Of a DNA stretch of 64,000 bases, positions 38,902-46,443 are shown piece by piece. This stretch comes from Bulleidia extructa W1219 (GTDB lineage: Bacteria > Bacillota_I > Bacilli_A > Erysipelotrichales > Erysipelotrichaceae). The notes below the pieces were generated by a model. That model worked only from the letters and a program-made list of their open reading frames with translations, searched no databases and was not told the origin of the DNA. Made by a program: the position numbers and the translations under genes. The DNA lies in NCBI RefSeq assembly GCF_000177375.1, contig NZ_ADFR01000003.1, forward strand, positions 141,244-205,243, in the 5' to 3' direction. The number at the start of each line of letters is the position of its first letter. The first letter of the stretch is position 1.

Positions 38902-40698
38902 ATGAAAAGATTCATTCAAAAATTAATGATGGCTATGGTGGCTCTATTAATGGTGTTTAATGTATTCGCTAATACGATAAAAGTAGTGGCTGAAGAGATG
39001 CCGGATGAATACAAAGAGAAGACGAAAGATAATTATTGGGCTGAACTTGTGTGGTATAAAGACAGTGGTTATCGTGCTGTCATACCATCATACTTAACGG
39101 ATTATTTTGCCAGTAGTAGGGTTAAATGGGTTAATTCCTTAAACGTCCAATATGATCCAGGTTTTCCTCATGCTGGAATTTCCAGTGATCCCAATCTTTC
39201 AAATGACATAGCTGCAGCGATGAATGCTTTGGATGTATATGCACAGGATTTACCACATAAGGAACCTAAAGATCCGTCATTGAACAGATGGCAGGGTGGT
39301 AAGCAATGGAATCCATATAACTTCGACTATTCTACTGATCTTGTCACCAAGAATACAAAAGACTACAATGTGCGTGGAGATATTGCGGAAAGAGGTCTTT
39401 CCAGTACCGCTATCTCTAATCATCGCATTGGCGATAAGATTAATCTTGATTTTCATTTAGATTTATCACTGTTTAAAAAAATAAAAAACACTGTACTGAT
39501 TGCGATTATTAACTCAGAGTTCCCGGCATATTATATGATGAAAAATAATATGCCTGAAACGGCTATCACACAATCTGATGCTGAATTGGTGTTTGTGTTA
39601 GACTTGCCAAAAGGTTTGGAATCTTTGGATACAACTAAATATAAATTATCCGGTATTGACGGATTTAATGAGTTATCTGTGACAAAAGAAAAGAGTGGTA
39701 GAAGAATTGTTGTGAAGGCAAGACTGAAGGCACCACATACTTATGAAACATTAAAAGAATTATATAAAAAGATTCAAAAGGTAAAATCGGTTACTTTAAG
39801 TGTGGATGGATTACAAGTAACGTCTGATGTGGAAGTTAATAAGAATAATACAGTTACAGGATATGCTTATGGAGTACATGAGAATATCTTTACGACGGAT
39901 AACGATGCCATCTTCAACAAAGATGCTTCAGCGATTCAAAATGATGATAAACATGATTTCTTCCGTCAAACAATTGTTTATGCGGCTAAACAATCTGTTG
40001 CTGGTCGAGATGAAGCCGGTGATGTTAATAAACCGAATTTGATGACTTATACTTTTAGAGTGAATCATAAAAAGGTAACTTTCATGAATGAAGGTGCGAC
40101 ACATGCGACTGTTGATGTGGAACAAGGGAAAGCCATTGATACGGATCATTTAACGAGTCAATCTATGCCGGCTCATCCAAACAAAGCAGGATATACTTTT
40201 AAGGAATGGAATACATCTGCTGATGGGACGGGGATGAAGTTTACCGGTACTACAGTTGTGAATCAAGATACAACAGTATACGCTATTTACAGTAAGAATC
40301 TTTCTTTAATGAATGAAGCTCCAAAGCTTGAAGTGAAAAATGCGACAATCAAGCAAGGGGAAGACTTTGATTTATTTACGCTTATTGTATCGGCTATTGA
40401 TAAAGAAGATGGCGATTTAAAGAGTCAAGTTAAAATGATTGATATGGGCGGCTTTGATAAGAATAAAGTCGGAAAATATAACATTACTTTTAAAGTGACG
40501 GATTCACAAGGTGCCAGCATGATGAAAAAAGCCACTATTACAGTGGTTAAAAAGGATCATCCTACTCTAAAGCCTACTCATAAAACGAGAAATCCAAAAG
40601 TAGGAGACAATACGAGTGTTCTACCGTATGTTGTATCCATGATTTCAGCGGGAATAGCTTTTATTATAATGAGAATTAAGAAGAAAGAAGAGAACTAA
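38902..40698 (+). CDS. Cell-surface protein with InlB-type repeat and sortase-like C terminus
   Basis: A 598-residue secreted protein. A signal peptide covers about residues 1-30 (basic KRFIQK, hydrophobic core, cut near VVAEE). Residues ~30-390 match no family I know. Next come a Listeria-Bacteroides (InlB B) repeat at about 394-470 (AGYTFKEWNTSADGTG and DTTVYAIY), then a cadherin-like DUF5011-type domain to about 553 (IDKEDGDLKSQVKM, GKYNITFKVTDSQGA). The end has NPKVGD at 564-569, a hydrophobic segment at 572-591 and a basic KKKEEN tail, which is the order of a sortase signal with Val instead of the usual Thr. Probably an adhesin or envelope protein. Confidence 0.85.
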   Translation: MKRFIQKLMMAMVALLMVFNVFANTIKVVAEEMPDEYKEKTKDNYWAELVWYKDSGYRAVIPSYLTDYFASSRVKWVNSLNVQYDPGFPHAGISSDPNLSNDIAAAMNALDVYAQDLPHKEPKDPSLNRWQGGKQWNPYNFDYSTDLVTKNTKDYNVRGDIAERGLSSTAISNHRIGDKINLDFHLDLSLFKKIKNTVLIAIINSEFPAYYMMKNNMPETAITQSDAELVFVLDLPKGLESLDTTKYKLSGIDGFNELSVTKEKSGRRIVVKARLKAPHTYETLKELYKKIQKVKSVTLSVDGLQVTSDVEVNKNNTVTGYAYGVHENIFTTDNDAIFNKDASAIQNDDKHDFFRQTIVYAAKQSVAGRDEAGDVNKPNLMTYTFRVNHKKVTFMNEGATHATVDVEQGKAIDTDHLTSQSMPAHPNKAGYTFKEWNTSADGTGMKFTGTTVVNQDTTVYAIYSKNLSLMNEAPKLEVKNATIKQGEDFDLFTLIVSAIDKEDGDLKSQVKMIDMGGFDKNKVGKYNITFKVTDSQGASMMKKATITVVKKDHPTLKPTHKTRNPKVGDNTSVLPYVVSMISAGIAFIIMRIKKKEEN

Positions 40699-40710
40699 TA
40701 TTTAGTTAAA

Positions 40711-40743
40711 AAGGTCTATCGTTTCGTTAGGATAGACTTTTTT
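40711..40743 (+). terminator. Intrinsic terminator after the surface protein gene
   Basis: AAGGTCTATC (40711-40720) pairs with GATAGACTTT (40731-40740, one G-T pair), followed by more T residues. Confidence 0.87.
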
Positions 40744-40772
40744 AATGGCTTATTAGAATTTGTAAGTAGGGA

Positions 40773-40788
40773 AAATAGATTTCTATTT
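40773..40788 (+). repeat. Perfect palindrome upstream of the nrtR promoter
   Basis: AAATAGATTTCTATTT, 7-bp arms around TT, ends 9 bases before the -35 box of the NAD operon promoter. It is a candidate binding site for a second regulator or simply an AT-rich up-element. Confidence 0.45.
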
Positions 40789-40797
40789 GCATAAAGA

Positions 40798-40825
40798 TTG
40801 ACTATTTTAGCGAATGAGGTATTAT
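40798..40825 (+). promoter_or_regulatory. Promoter of the NAD salvage operon
   Basis: TTGACT (40798-40803), 16 bases, TATTAT (40820-40825). The transcript should begin near 40832, so the leader before the first usable ATG (40838) is only about six bases. Confidence 0.75.
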
Positions 40826-40828
40826 TTA

Positions 40829-40845
40829 ATAGTCAAAATGACTAT
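40829..40845 (+). promoter_or_regulatory. Likely NrtR operator
   Basis: ATAGTCAAAATGACTAT is a perfect inverted repeat with 7-bp arms and AAA centre. It spans the transcription start and start codon. A third copy of the arm, TGACTAT, lies at 40799-40805 in the -35 region. Its position next to the gene of an NrtR-type repressor suggests autoregulation; the binding itself is inferred. Confidence 0.7.
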
Positions 40846-41695
40846 GAAAAAGATATTAAATGAGCAAGGAGAAAGCTTAGAAGAATTTCTTCAGAAATAC
40901 GATAGTTCTCATTATGAGAAAGCAAGTCAGACAGCCGATTGTCTGGTTTTTACCGTGGATCAGGGAAAACTGAAGGTTCTTTTGATTCAAAGAAGAAATC
41001 ATCCCTTTATTCATGATTGGGCGATGCCGGGTGGTTTTATGAATATTGATGAGGATTTAGATGATGCAGCATTAAGAGAGTTGCAAGAAGAAACTTCTTT
41101 ATTTGAAAATATCTACTTTGAACAATTGTATACCTTTTCCAAAGTCGATCGGGATCCGCGAACCAGAATTATTACAACGGTTTATCTAACGATGGTGCCA
41201 CCATCTTCGATTCCATTAACAATGGCTAATGACGATGCTTTGAATGCGACTTGGTTTGATATTCGCAAGGAAGTTAAGACGGTAGACGATCAGAAACGAA
41301 TTTCTACTTTAATTTTAGAACATGATTCTATTTCTATTCGTTATGAAATTTGCGATAAGGTAAAAGAAAACTATATTCAAACCAATTCCACTTTATTAAC
41401 AGAAACAAAATTAGCTGGTGATCATTATAAAGCCATTAATCGAGCGATGGATTATTTGCAAGATCGGGTAATGAGTGATGGACTTCTCTTTCATTTATTA
41501 CCACCAAAATTTAGTTTGAAAGCAGCTCAATTAGCCTATGAAGCCGTTTTGAATAAAAAAGTCGATACGCCGAATTTTCGAAGAGATATGCGTAAGTATG
41601 TGACAGATATTCATCACTTTGAACTCCAAAGAGGAAGAAGAGTGAAGTTATACCAATATAATCCATTAACAAAATGGGGGAGGAACTTGAAATGA
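40838..41695 (+). CDS. nrtR: NrtR family NAD-metabolism regulator (Nudix plus winged helix)
   Basis: A protein of about 285 residues with an N-terminal Nudix domain and a C-terminal winged helix, the architecture of NrtR, which senses ADP-ribose and represses NAD genes. The Nudix box reads GGFMNIDEDLDDAALRELQEET, then SL, so the usual Gly near its end is Ser. The C-terminal FSLKAAQLAYEAVLNKK and NFRRDMRKYV are the NrtR helix-turn-helix signature. Start is uncertain among ATGs at 40814, 40838 and 40844; the mapped promoter makes 40814 untranscribed, and none has a ribosome binding site. It heads pncA-pncB-nadD-nadE, which strongly supports the assignment. Confidence 0.9.
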   Translation: MTMKKILNEQGESLEEFLQKYDSSHYEKASQTADCLVFTVDQGKLKVLLIQRRNHPFIHDWAMPGGFMNIDEDLDDAALRELQEETSLFENIYFEQLYTFSKVDRDPRTRIITTVYLTMVPPSSIPLTMANDDALNATWFDIRKEVKTVDDQKRISTLILEHDSISIRYEICDKVKENYIQTNSTLLTETKLAGDHYKAINRAMDYLQDRVMSDGLLFHLLPPKFSLKAAQLAYEAVLNKKVDTPNFRRDMRKYVTDIHHFELQRGRRVKLYQYNPLTKWGRNLK

Positions 41696-42219
41696 AACGT
41701 TGTTTGGTTGTGGTGGACATGCAAGTGGATTTTATATCCGGTAGTTTAGGAACGAAAGAAGCACTTGAAATTTTAGAAACAGCAAGACATATTATTCAAC
41801 AACCGTATGATGAAATTTATGTGACCATGGACACCCATGATGAACATTATCTATCAAGCCATGAGGGTCAACAGTTACCGGTTGTGCATTGTGTGAAAGA
41901 TAGCCCCGGTTGGCAATTGGAAACCTCTATTGAGAAGGAATTAAAAAAGAAGGCTTTTGTCAGGATTGAAAAAGGACAATTTGGAAGTTTGGATTTAGTG
42001 GAAGCCTTAAAGAAAAGTCAACCGGATGAAGTAGATATTATTGGTATTTGTACAGATATTTGTGTGGTCAGCAATGCGTTATTGGTGAAGGCGGCTTTAC
42101 CGGAAATTATAGTAAGAGTTTATGAAAATGCGACTAGTGCAACCAGTCCATTGATGAAACAAGAGAGTTTAGATGTATTAAAAATGAATCAGGTGGAGAT
42201 AAAGGAGTTCTTGGTATGA
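41692..42219 (+). CDS. pncA: Nicotinamidase PncA-like cysteine hydrolase
   Basis: A 175-residue isochorismatase-fold hydrolase converting nicotinamide to nicotinate and ammonia. The catalytic triad is visible as Asp9 (VVVDMQVDF), Lys94 (RIEKGQFG) and Cys124 (GICTDICVVSN); TMDTHDEHY near 45-53 supplies metal ligands. The ATG at 41692 overlaps the nrtR stop by four bases and has GGGGGAGGA 8 bases upstream; the longer frame from 41674 starts inside that site. Genomic context (pncB next) makes nicotinamidase the best reading within this broad family. Confidence 0.92.
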   Translation: MKRCLVVVDMQVDFISGSLGTKEALEILETARHIIQQPYDEIYVTMDTHDEHYLSSHEGQQLPVVHCVKDSPGWQLETSIEKELKKKAFVRIEKGQFGSLDLVEALKKSQPDEVDIIGICTDICVVSNALLVKAALPEIIVRVYENATSATSPLMKQESLDVLKMNQVEIKEFLV

Positions 42220-43736
42220 GCAATATTCAGGTGGATGTGTATATTCCGGACGAAGATTATGATAATCCGGCGATGGTAACGGATTTTTATGAATTTTCAA
42301 TGGCCAATTCATTATTTTTACATGGTTATAAAGATACCATCATGGTTTTTGATATGTTCTTTAGGGATAATCCGGATGACTTAGGCTATGCGATTTCAGC
42401 TGGTCAACATAAATTATTACGCTTTTTAAAAAACTATCATTTCAATGATCGGGATATTCGTTGGCTTCTTTACAAAGGAATGAGTCCAGAATTTTGTGAG
42501 TATTTAAAAACCTATCGTTGGAAGGGCAACGTTCATATGTTAAGAGAAGGAACGGTTTGTTATCCACAAGTTCCAATGGTGCGGATTGAATGTGATATGG
42601 TGGGAGCGATTCTGATTGAAACTTATTTATTGCAAACAATGAATTTTCATAGTCTAATTACAACCAAAGCCACCAAGATTACCGGTCTAAGTACGAATCA
42701 TGAACGTAATGTCATGGAGTTTGGAACCCGAAGAGCGCAAGGAGAATCAGCTGGTAATGATGGGGCGTATGCGGCCATGTTGGGAGGCTGTATTGGAACA
42801 GCTAATTGCTTAGCTGAAATGAAGTATGGATCCGATGTACCGGCGGTAGGAACGATTGCTCATTCTTATGTAGAATTTTTTGCTAGCGAATATGAAGCTT
42901 TTGAAGCTTATGCAGAAACCTATCCGGAGAATGTTTCTTTGTTGTTAGATACGTATAGTATTTTCAATTCCGGACTACCAAACTTAATTAAATTAGACGA
43001 TGCGATGATAGCAAAATATCCTGATGATCCTAATAAGCGTGTGAAATCTGCCCGGATTGATTCGGGAGATTTGGCTCGTGGATATAAGAAATTAAGAAAG
43101 GCCTTGGATGCAGTAGGTAAAAGTTATATTAAATTGGTGGCTTCAAATTCGTTGGATGAAAAGAAAATGTCCAATATGGAATTATATGAAGGAGCGAAGT
43201 TTGATGCTTATGGAGTGGGTGAAAAACTCATTACTTCCGCTACTGATCCGGTCTTTGGCGGTGTCTATAAGTTAGTCGCTATTAAGAATCTAGATGGAAC
43301 CTATACACCAAAAATGAAATTTTCCGATTCAGCTTCTAAGGCCATCATTCCGGGTAAACTTATGGCTTGGCGGGTCTTTGATGAAGAAGGAAAAGGGCAA
43401 TGTGACATCATTGCTTTAGACGATGAAGTTTTTGAAAATGGAAAAGAAATTGAATTGGTGAATTTAGATCCAGATGCCATTGAACCGATGATTCGTATCG
43501 TTCCATTCCATGTGGAAAGAATTCTCGTGCCTCATATGATTAATGGTGAAATTGTGATTGATTTACCTGATATTCGAGCTAAGAAAGAATACATTCGTGA
43601 ACAACTTCAATATCGCGTTTGGGAGTCTGAATTGAGAACGGAATTGCCACATCGTCATTATGTGGATCTAAGTCCGAAATTGGCGAAGTTGAGATCTGAC
43701 CTATATGAAAAACTATATAAGGAAACAGGAAAATGA
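42216..43736 (+). CDS. pncB: Nicotinate phosphoribosyltransferase
   Basis: A 506-residue enzyme converting nicotinate and PRPP to nicotinate mononucleotide. The opening VTDFYEFSMANSLFLHGY matches the family, TRRAQGESAGNDGAYAAMLGG near 170 is the substrate loop, and GTIAHSYVEFF places the autophosphorylated histidine at about His216. ARIDSGDLARGYKKLR near 270 binds PRPP. Overlaps pncA and nadD by four bases each, indicating tight translational coupling. Confidence 0.95.
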   Translation: MSNIQVDVYIPDEDYDNPAMVTDFYEFSMANSLFLHGYKDTIMVFDMFFRDNPDDLGYAISAGQHKLLRFLKNYHFNDRDIRWLLYKGMSPEFCEYLKTYRWKGNVHMLREGTVCYPQVPMVRIECDMVGAILIETYLLQTMNFHSLITTKATKITGLSTNHERNVMEFGTRRAQGESAGNDGAYAAMLGGCIGTANCLAEMKYGSDVPAVGTIAHSYVEFFASEYEAFEAYAETYPENVSLLLDTYSIFNSGLPNLIKLDDAMIAKYPDDPNKRVKSARIDSGDLARGYKKLRKALDAVGKSYIKLVASNSLDEKKMSNMELYEGAKFDAYGVGEKLITSATDPVFGGVYKLVAIKNLDGTYTPKMKFSDSASKAIIPGKLMAWRVFDEEGKGQCDIIALDDEVFENGKEIELVNLDPDAIEPMIRIVPFHVERILVPHMINGEIVIDLPDIRAKKEYIREQLQYRVWESELRTELPHRHYVDLSPKLAKLRSDLYEKLYKETGK

Positions 43737-44338
43737 AAGCTCTCTTATTTGGTGGTGCTTTTAATCCTGTTACCAGAGCTCATGTGGAATTGGCGCAGTT
43801 AGCTTTAGAAAAAACAGGAAGGGAATGTGTCATTTTCTTACCAAGTCAAAGTCATTATATTGAAAAAGATGAACAAAAAAATTATGCCTTAAGTGAAAAA
43901 CAGCGGCTATACTTGCTTAAAAAATGCCAAGAAAGTCGTCCTTGGATGAAAGTATCTCATTATGATTTAGATCAAGAGAGTCAACCTCGCACGTATCAAA
44001 GTCTTCAAGCGATGAAAAAAGAGGGATATGATTGCGCTTTGTTGATGGGGGATGATCAATTTCTAAAAATGGAAAGTACTTGGTTGTATGGAGAAAATAT
44101 TGCCAAAGAATTTGGTATTGTTTGTTTGGAAAGAGAAAAAAAGGTGTTGGAAGAAGTTAAAAAGCATCCTTTCTTGATGAAATTAATGCCTTATGTGCAA
44201 GTGATTGTTAGCCCTGGTTGGTCAAGGACGGTTTCATCAAGTCAGATACGTTTTTGGCTTCAAGATATGGATAGTTATAAAGAGGAATTGGAAAAGGTGT
44301 TGCCTTTTTCTTTAGCGGTATTACAGGAGGTTTTATGA
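43733..44338 (+). CDS. nadD: Nicotinate-nucleotide adenylyltransferase
   Basis: A 201-residue nucleotidyltransferase that converts nicotinate mononucleotide and ATP to deamido-NAD. The N-terminal GGAFNPVTRAHVELAQ corresponds to the GGxFDPxHxGH motif (Asn for Asp, and R-A-H in place of x-G-H), and VSSSQIRFWL near residue 162 is the ISSTxIR motif. The motif variants and the 201-residue length mark it as a divergent NadD, but the order pncB-nadD-nadE makes the role clear. Four-base overlaps on both sides. Confidence 0.9.
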   Translation: MKALLFGGAFNPVTRAHVELAQLALEKTGRECVIFLPSQSHYIEKDEQKNYALSEKQRLYLLKKCQESRPWMKVSHYDLDQESQPRTYQSLQAMKKEGYDCALLMGDDQFLKMESTWLYGENIAKEFGIVCLEREKKVLEEVKKHPFLMKLMPYVQVIVSPGWSRTVSSSQIRFWLQDMDSYKEELEKVLPFSLAVLQEVL

Positions 44339-46263
44339 AAAATCCTTTTATCAAAGTAGCCAGTGTTTCTTTAGAAACAGTTTTGGGAAATGTGATGGAA
44401 AATGTGATCCAAATAAAACAGTCTTTGGCAGAAACCGATGCTAAAATAGTTGTCTTTCCGGAACTTAGTTTAACAGGATATAGCTTGGGAGATTTATTTT
44501 ATCAAGATAGTTTATTACAAGAAGTGGTGAATGGATTGCAGGAATTAAAGAGTGTTAGCCGAGGTTATCCTCATCAGTTAGTGGTGGTCGGAGCTCCTTT
44601 GGTACAAAAAAACCGTTTGTATAATACCGCTGTCTTTATTCAAAATGGGCAGTATCGACTAGTGGTTCCCAAAAGCTTTTTACCAAATTATCATGAATTC
44701 TATGAAGGTCGTTGGTTTGATAGTGGTCGTTGGATCGATTGGGATTTGATCCAAATCGGGAAAGAGGAAGTAGCCTTTGGGACAAAGTATTTATTGGCAT
44801 ACGAAGACATCAAGATCGGTTGTGAAATTTGTGAAGATCTTTGGGTCACCAATCGTCCTTCCAATGCTTTAGTAGACAATGGGGCGAATGTGGTTGTAAA
44901 CTTATCCGCTTCCAATGAAATAATTGGAAAAGAGGAGTATCGCCGTAATTTAGTTCTTCAACAAAGTGCTGTTGGAAATTGTGCCTATATTTATGCTTCA
45001 AGCGGGTTGGGGGAAAGTAGTACCGATCTTGTTTTTTCGGGTCATTGTATCATTGCCAGTCTTGGTCATTTGTTAAAAGAATCTATTTGGCCAACCAAGA
45101 GAACTATTTTAGAAGGTATTGTCGATATAGAACAAATCCAAGCAAGCCGTCGCAGTCAAAATACTTTTGACAATAAGCGCATTTATCGCTCTATTCCGGT
45201 GGATTTTAAGCAAACAGAACAAACAGTAGAGGAACTGGTTTCTTTCTTACGAGAAAATCACTATGAAATAGATCCACTTCCATTTGTTCCAACAGAGTTG
45301 GAAGAACGTTTGGCTAGAAGTCATGCCATCTTACAAATCCAATCCCGCGGTTTATATCAGCGCTATCGGTCAACGGGTTTAAAGACGGCCGTCATCGGGA
45401 TTTCAGGTGGCTTGGATAGTACTTTGGCTTTGTTGGTATTGCATGAAACCAAAAAATTATATCCTGATTTAAGAATTATTGGAGTCACCATGCCATCAGC
45501 CGGTAATACCACAAACGATACTTATCAAAATGCTTTGGCTTTGATGAATGCTTTGTCTATTGAGATAAGAGAGATTCCTATTCAGGCAATGGTTCAAGAA
45601 CACTTAAAAGCGATTGGTCATCCGGATGGTTATCAAGGCAAGAAAGATACGACATACGAAAATGCACAGGCCAGAATGAGGACGTATTTATTGATGGATA
45701 TAGCGAATCAAGAAAATGGTCTGGTGATTGGGACGGGAGATCTTTCCGAATTAGCTTTGGGTTGGTGTACGTATAATGGAGATCACATGTCCATGTATGG
45801 TGTTAATAGTTCAATTCCAAAGACCTTAGTAAAATATCTATGTGAATCCTACGCATTGGAAAGTGAAAATAAAGCTTTGACCGATGTGTTGTATAAAATT
45901 GTGAATACTCCTATATCACCGGAATTAACACCAAATAAAGATGGGGAAATAGTACAAAAAACAGAAGAAACCATTGGTAAGTATGATTTGAATGATTTCT
46001 TCTTATACCATATCATTCGTTTTGGAAGTGGTGTTAAAAAAATGCTGGTTTTGGCTTTATTAGCCTATCCGACACAAAGTAAAAAGGAAATCAAGATTGC
46101 TTTAAGAAGATTCTTAACACGGTTTTTCAGTCAACAATTTAAGCGCTCTTGTTTGCCGGACGGGCCGAAGGTTGGCACGATTTCTTTATCACCAAGAGGT
46201 GATTGGCGTATGCCAAGTGATGTTGACGCTCAACTTTGGCTAAAGGAATTGGATCGGTTATAA
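44335..46263 (+). CDS. nadE: Glutamine-dependent NAD+ synthetase
   Basis: A 642-residue two-domain enzyme that amidates deamido-NAD. The N-terminal nitrilase-type glutaminase domain has the triad Glu43 (FPELSLTGYS), Lys113 (VPKSFLPNY) and Cys166 (EICEDLW). The C-terminal synthetase domain carries the ATP pyrophosphatase P loop SGGLDSTLAL at about residue 356, TGDLSELALGWCTYNGDHM near 465 and the DEL-like TPNKDGE segment. The glutaminase domain means ammonia comes from glutamine. It is the last gene of the NAD salvage operon. Confidence 0.96.
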   Translation: MKNPFIKVASVSLETVLGNVMENVIQIKQSLAETDAKIVVFPELSLTGYSLGDLFYQDSLLQEVVNGLQELKSVSRGYPHQLVVVGAPLVQKNRLYNTAVFIQNGQYRLVVPKSFLPNYHEFYEGRWFDSGRWIDWDLIQIGKEEVAFGTKYLLAYEDIKIGCEICEDLWVTNRPSNALVDNGANVVVNLSASNEIIGKEEYRRNLVLQQSAVGNCAYIYASSGLGESSTDLVFSGHCIIASLGHLLKESIWPTKRTILEGIVDIEQIQASRRSQNTFDNKRIYRSIPVDFKQTEQTVEELVSFLRENHYEIDPLPFVPTELEERLARSHAILQIQSRGLYQRYRSTGLKTAVIGISGGLDSTLALLVLHETKKLYPDLRIIGVTMPSAGNTTNDTYQNALALMNALSIEIREIPIQAMVQEHLKAIGHPDGYQGKKDTTYENAQARMRTYLLMDIANQENGLVIGTGDLSELALGWCTYNGDHMSMYGVNSSIPKTLVKYLCESYALESENKALTDVLYKIVNTPISPELTPNKDGEIVQKTEETIGKYDLNDFFLYHIIRFGSGVKKMLVLALLAYPTQSKKEIKIALRRFLTRFFSQQFKRSCLPDGPKVGTISLSPRGDWRMPSDVDAQLWLKELDRL

Positions 46264-46327
46264 AAGAAAAAAGTAGAAGTTATCCTTAAAAATTTTTTTC
46301 TGACTAGTCAAACAAGCTAAAATCTGG

Positions 46328-46333
46328 TAAAGT
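46328..46333 (+). promoter_or_regulatory. Likely -10 of the uracil permease transcript
   Basis: TGG-TAAAGT with the TG of an extended -10 (TAAAGT at 46328-46333). The best -35 is weak. A start near 46339-46341 would put the PyrR-type hairpin at the very 5' end of the RNA. Confidence 0.45.
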
Positions 46334-46340
46334 ACTGGTG

Positions 46341-46423
46341 GGTCCTTTAAATTGACACGAGAGGTCAGTAAGGAAAATGAAAAGAATGTCATTTATAGTG
46401 GCCTGAATAGGGCCACTTTTTTT
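46341..46423 (+). promoter_or_regulatory. PyrR-type transcription attenuator
   Basis: Three exclusive structures can be drawn. (1) Anti-antiterminator: TCCTT/AAGGA (46343-46347, 46370-46374) below TTGAC/GTCAG around the loop ACGAGAG, close to the PyrR-binding consensus ARUCCNGNGAGGYU. (2) Antiterminator: GGTCCTTTAAATTGACA (46341-46357) with TGTCATTTATAGTGGCC (46387-46403). (3) Terminator: AGTGGCC (46397-46403) with GGCCACT (46411-46417) and T7. High UMP would let PyrR stabilise structure 1 and cause termination. Mechanism is known from Bacillus pyr genes. Confidence 0.8.
46397..46423 (+). terminator. Regulated terminator in the uracil permease leader
   Basis: AGTGGCC / GGCCACT stem with TGAATAG loop and seven T residues (46417-46423). 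It is the off-state of the PyrR-type attenuator. Confidence 0.88.
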
Positions 46424-46443
46424 AGGGCCAAAAAGGAGGAAAG

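Noticed and set aside
46320..46424. Purine-type riboswitch upstream of the NCS2 permease
   Set aside because: The conserved three-way junction and loop sequences are absent, while a PyrR-type hairpin, antiterminator and terminator fit well.
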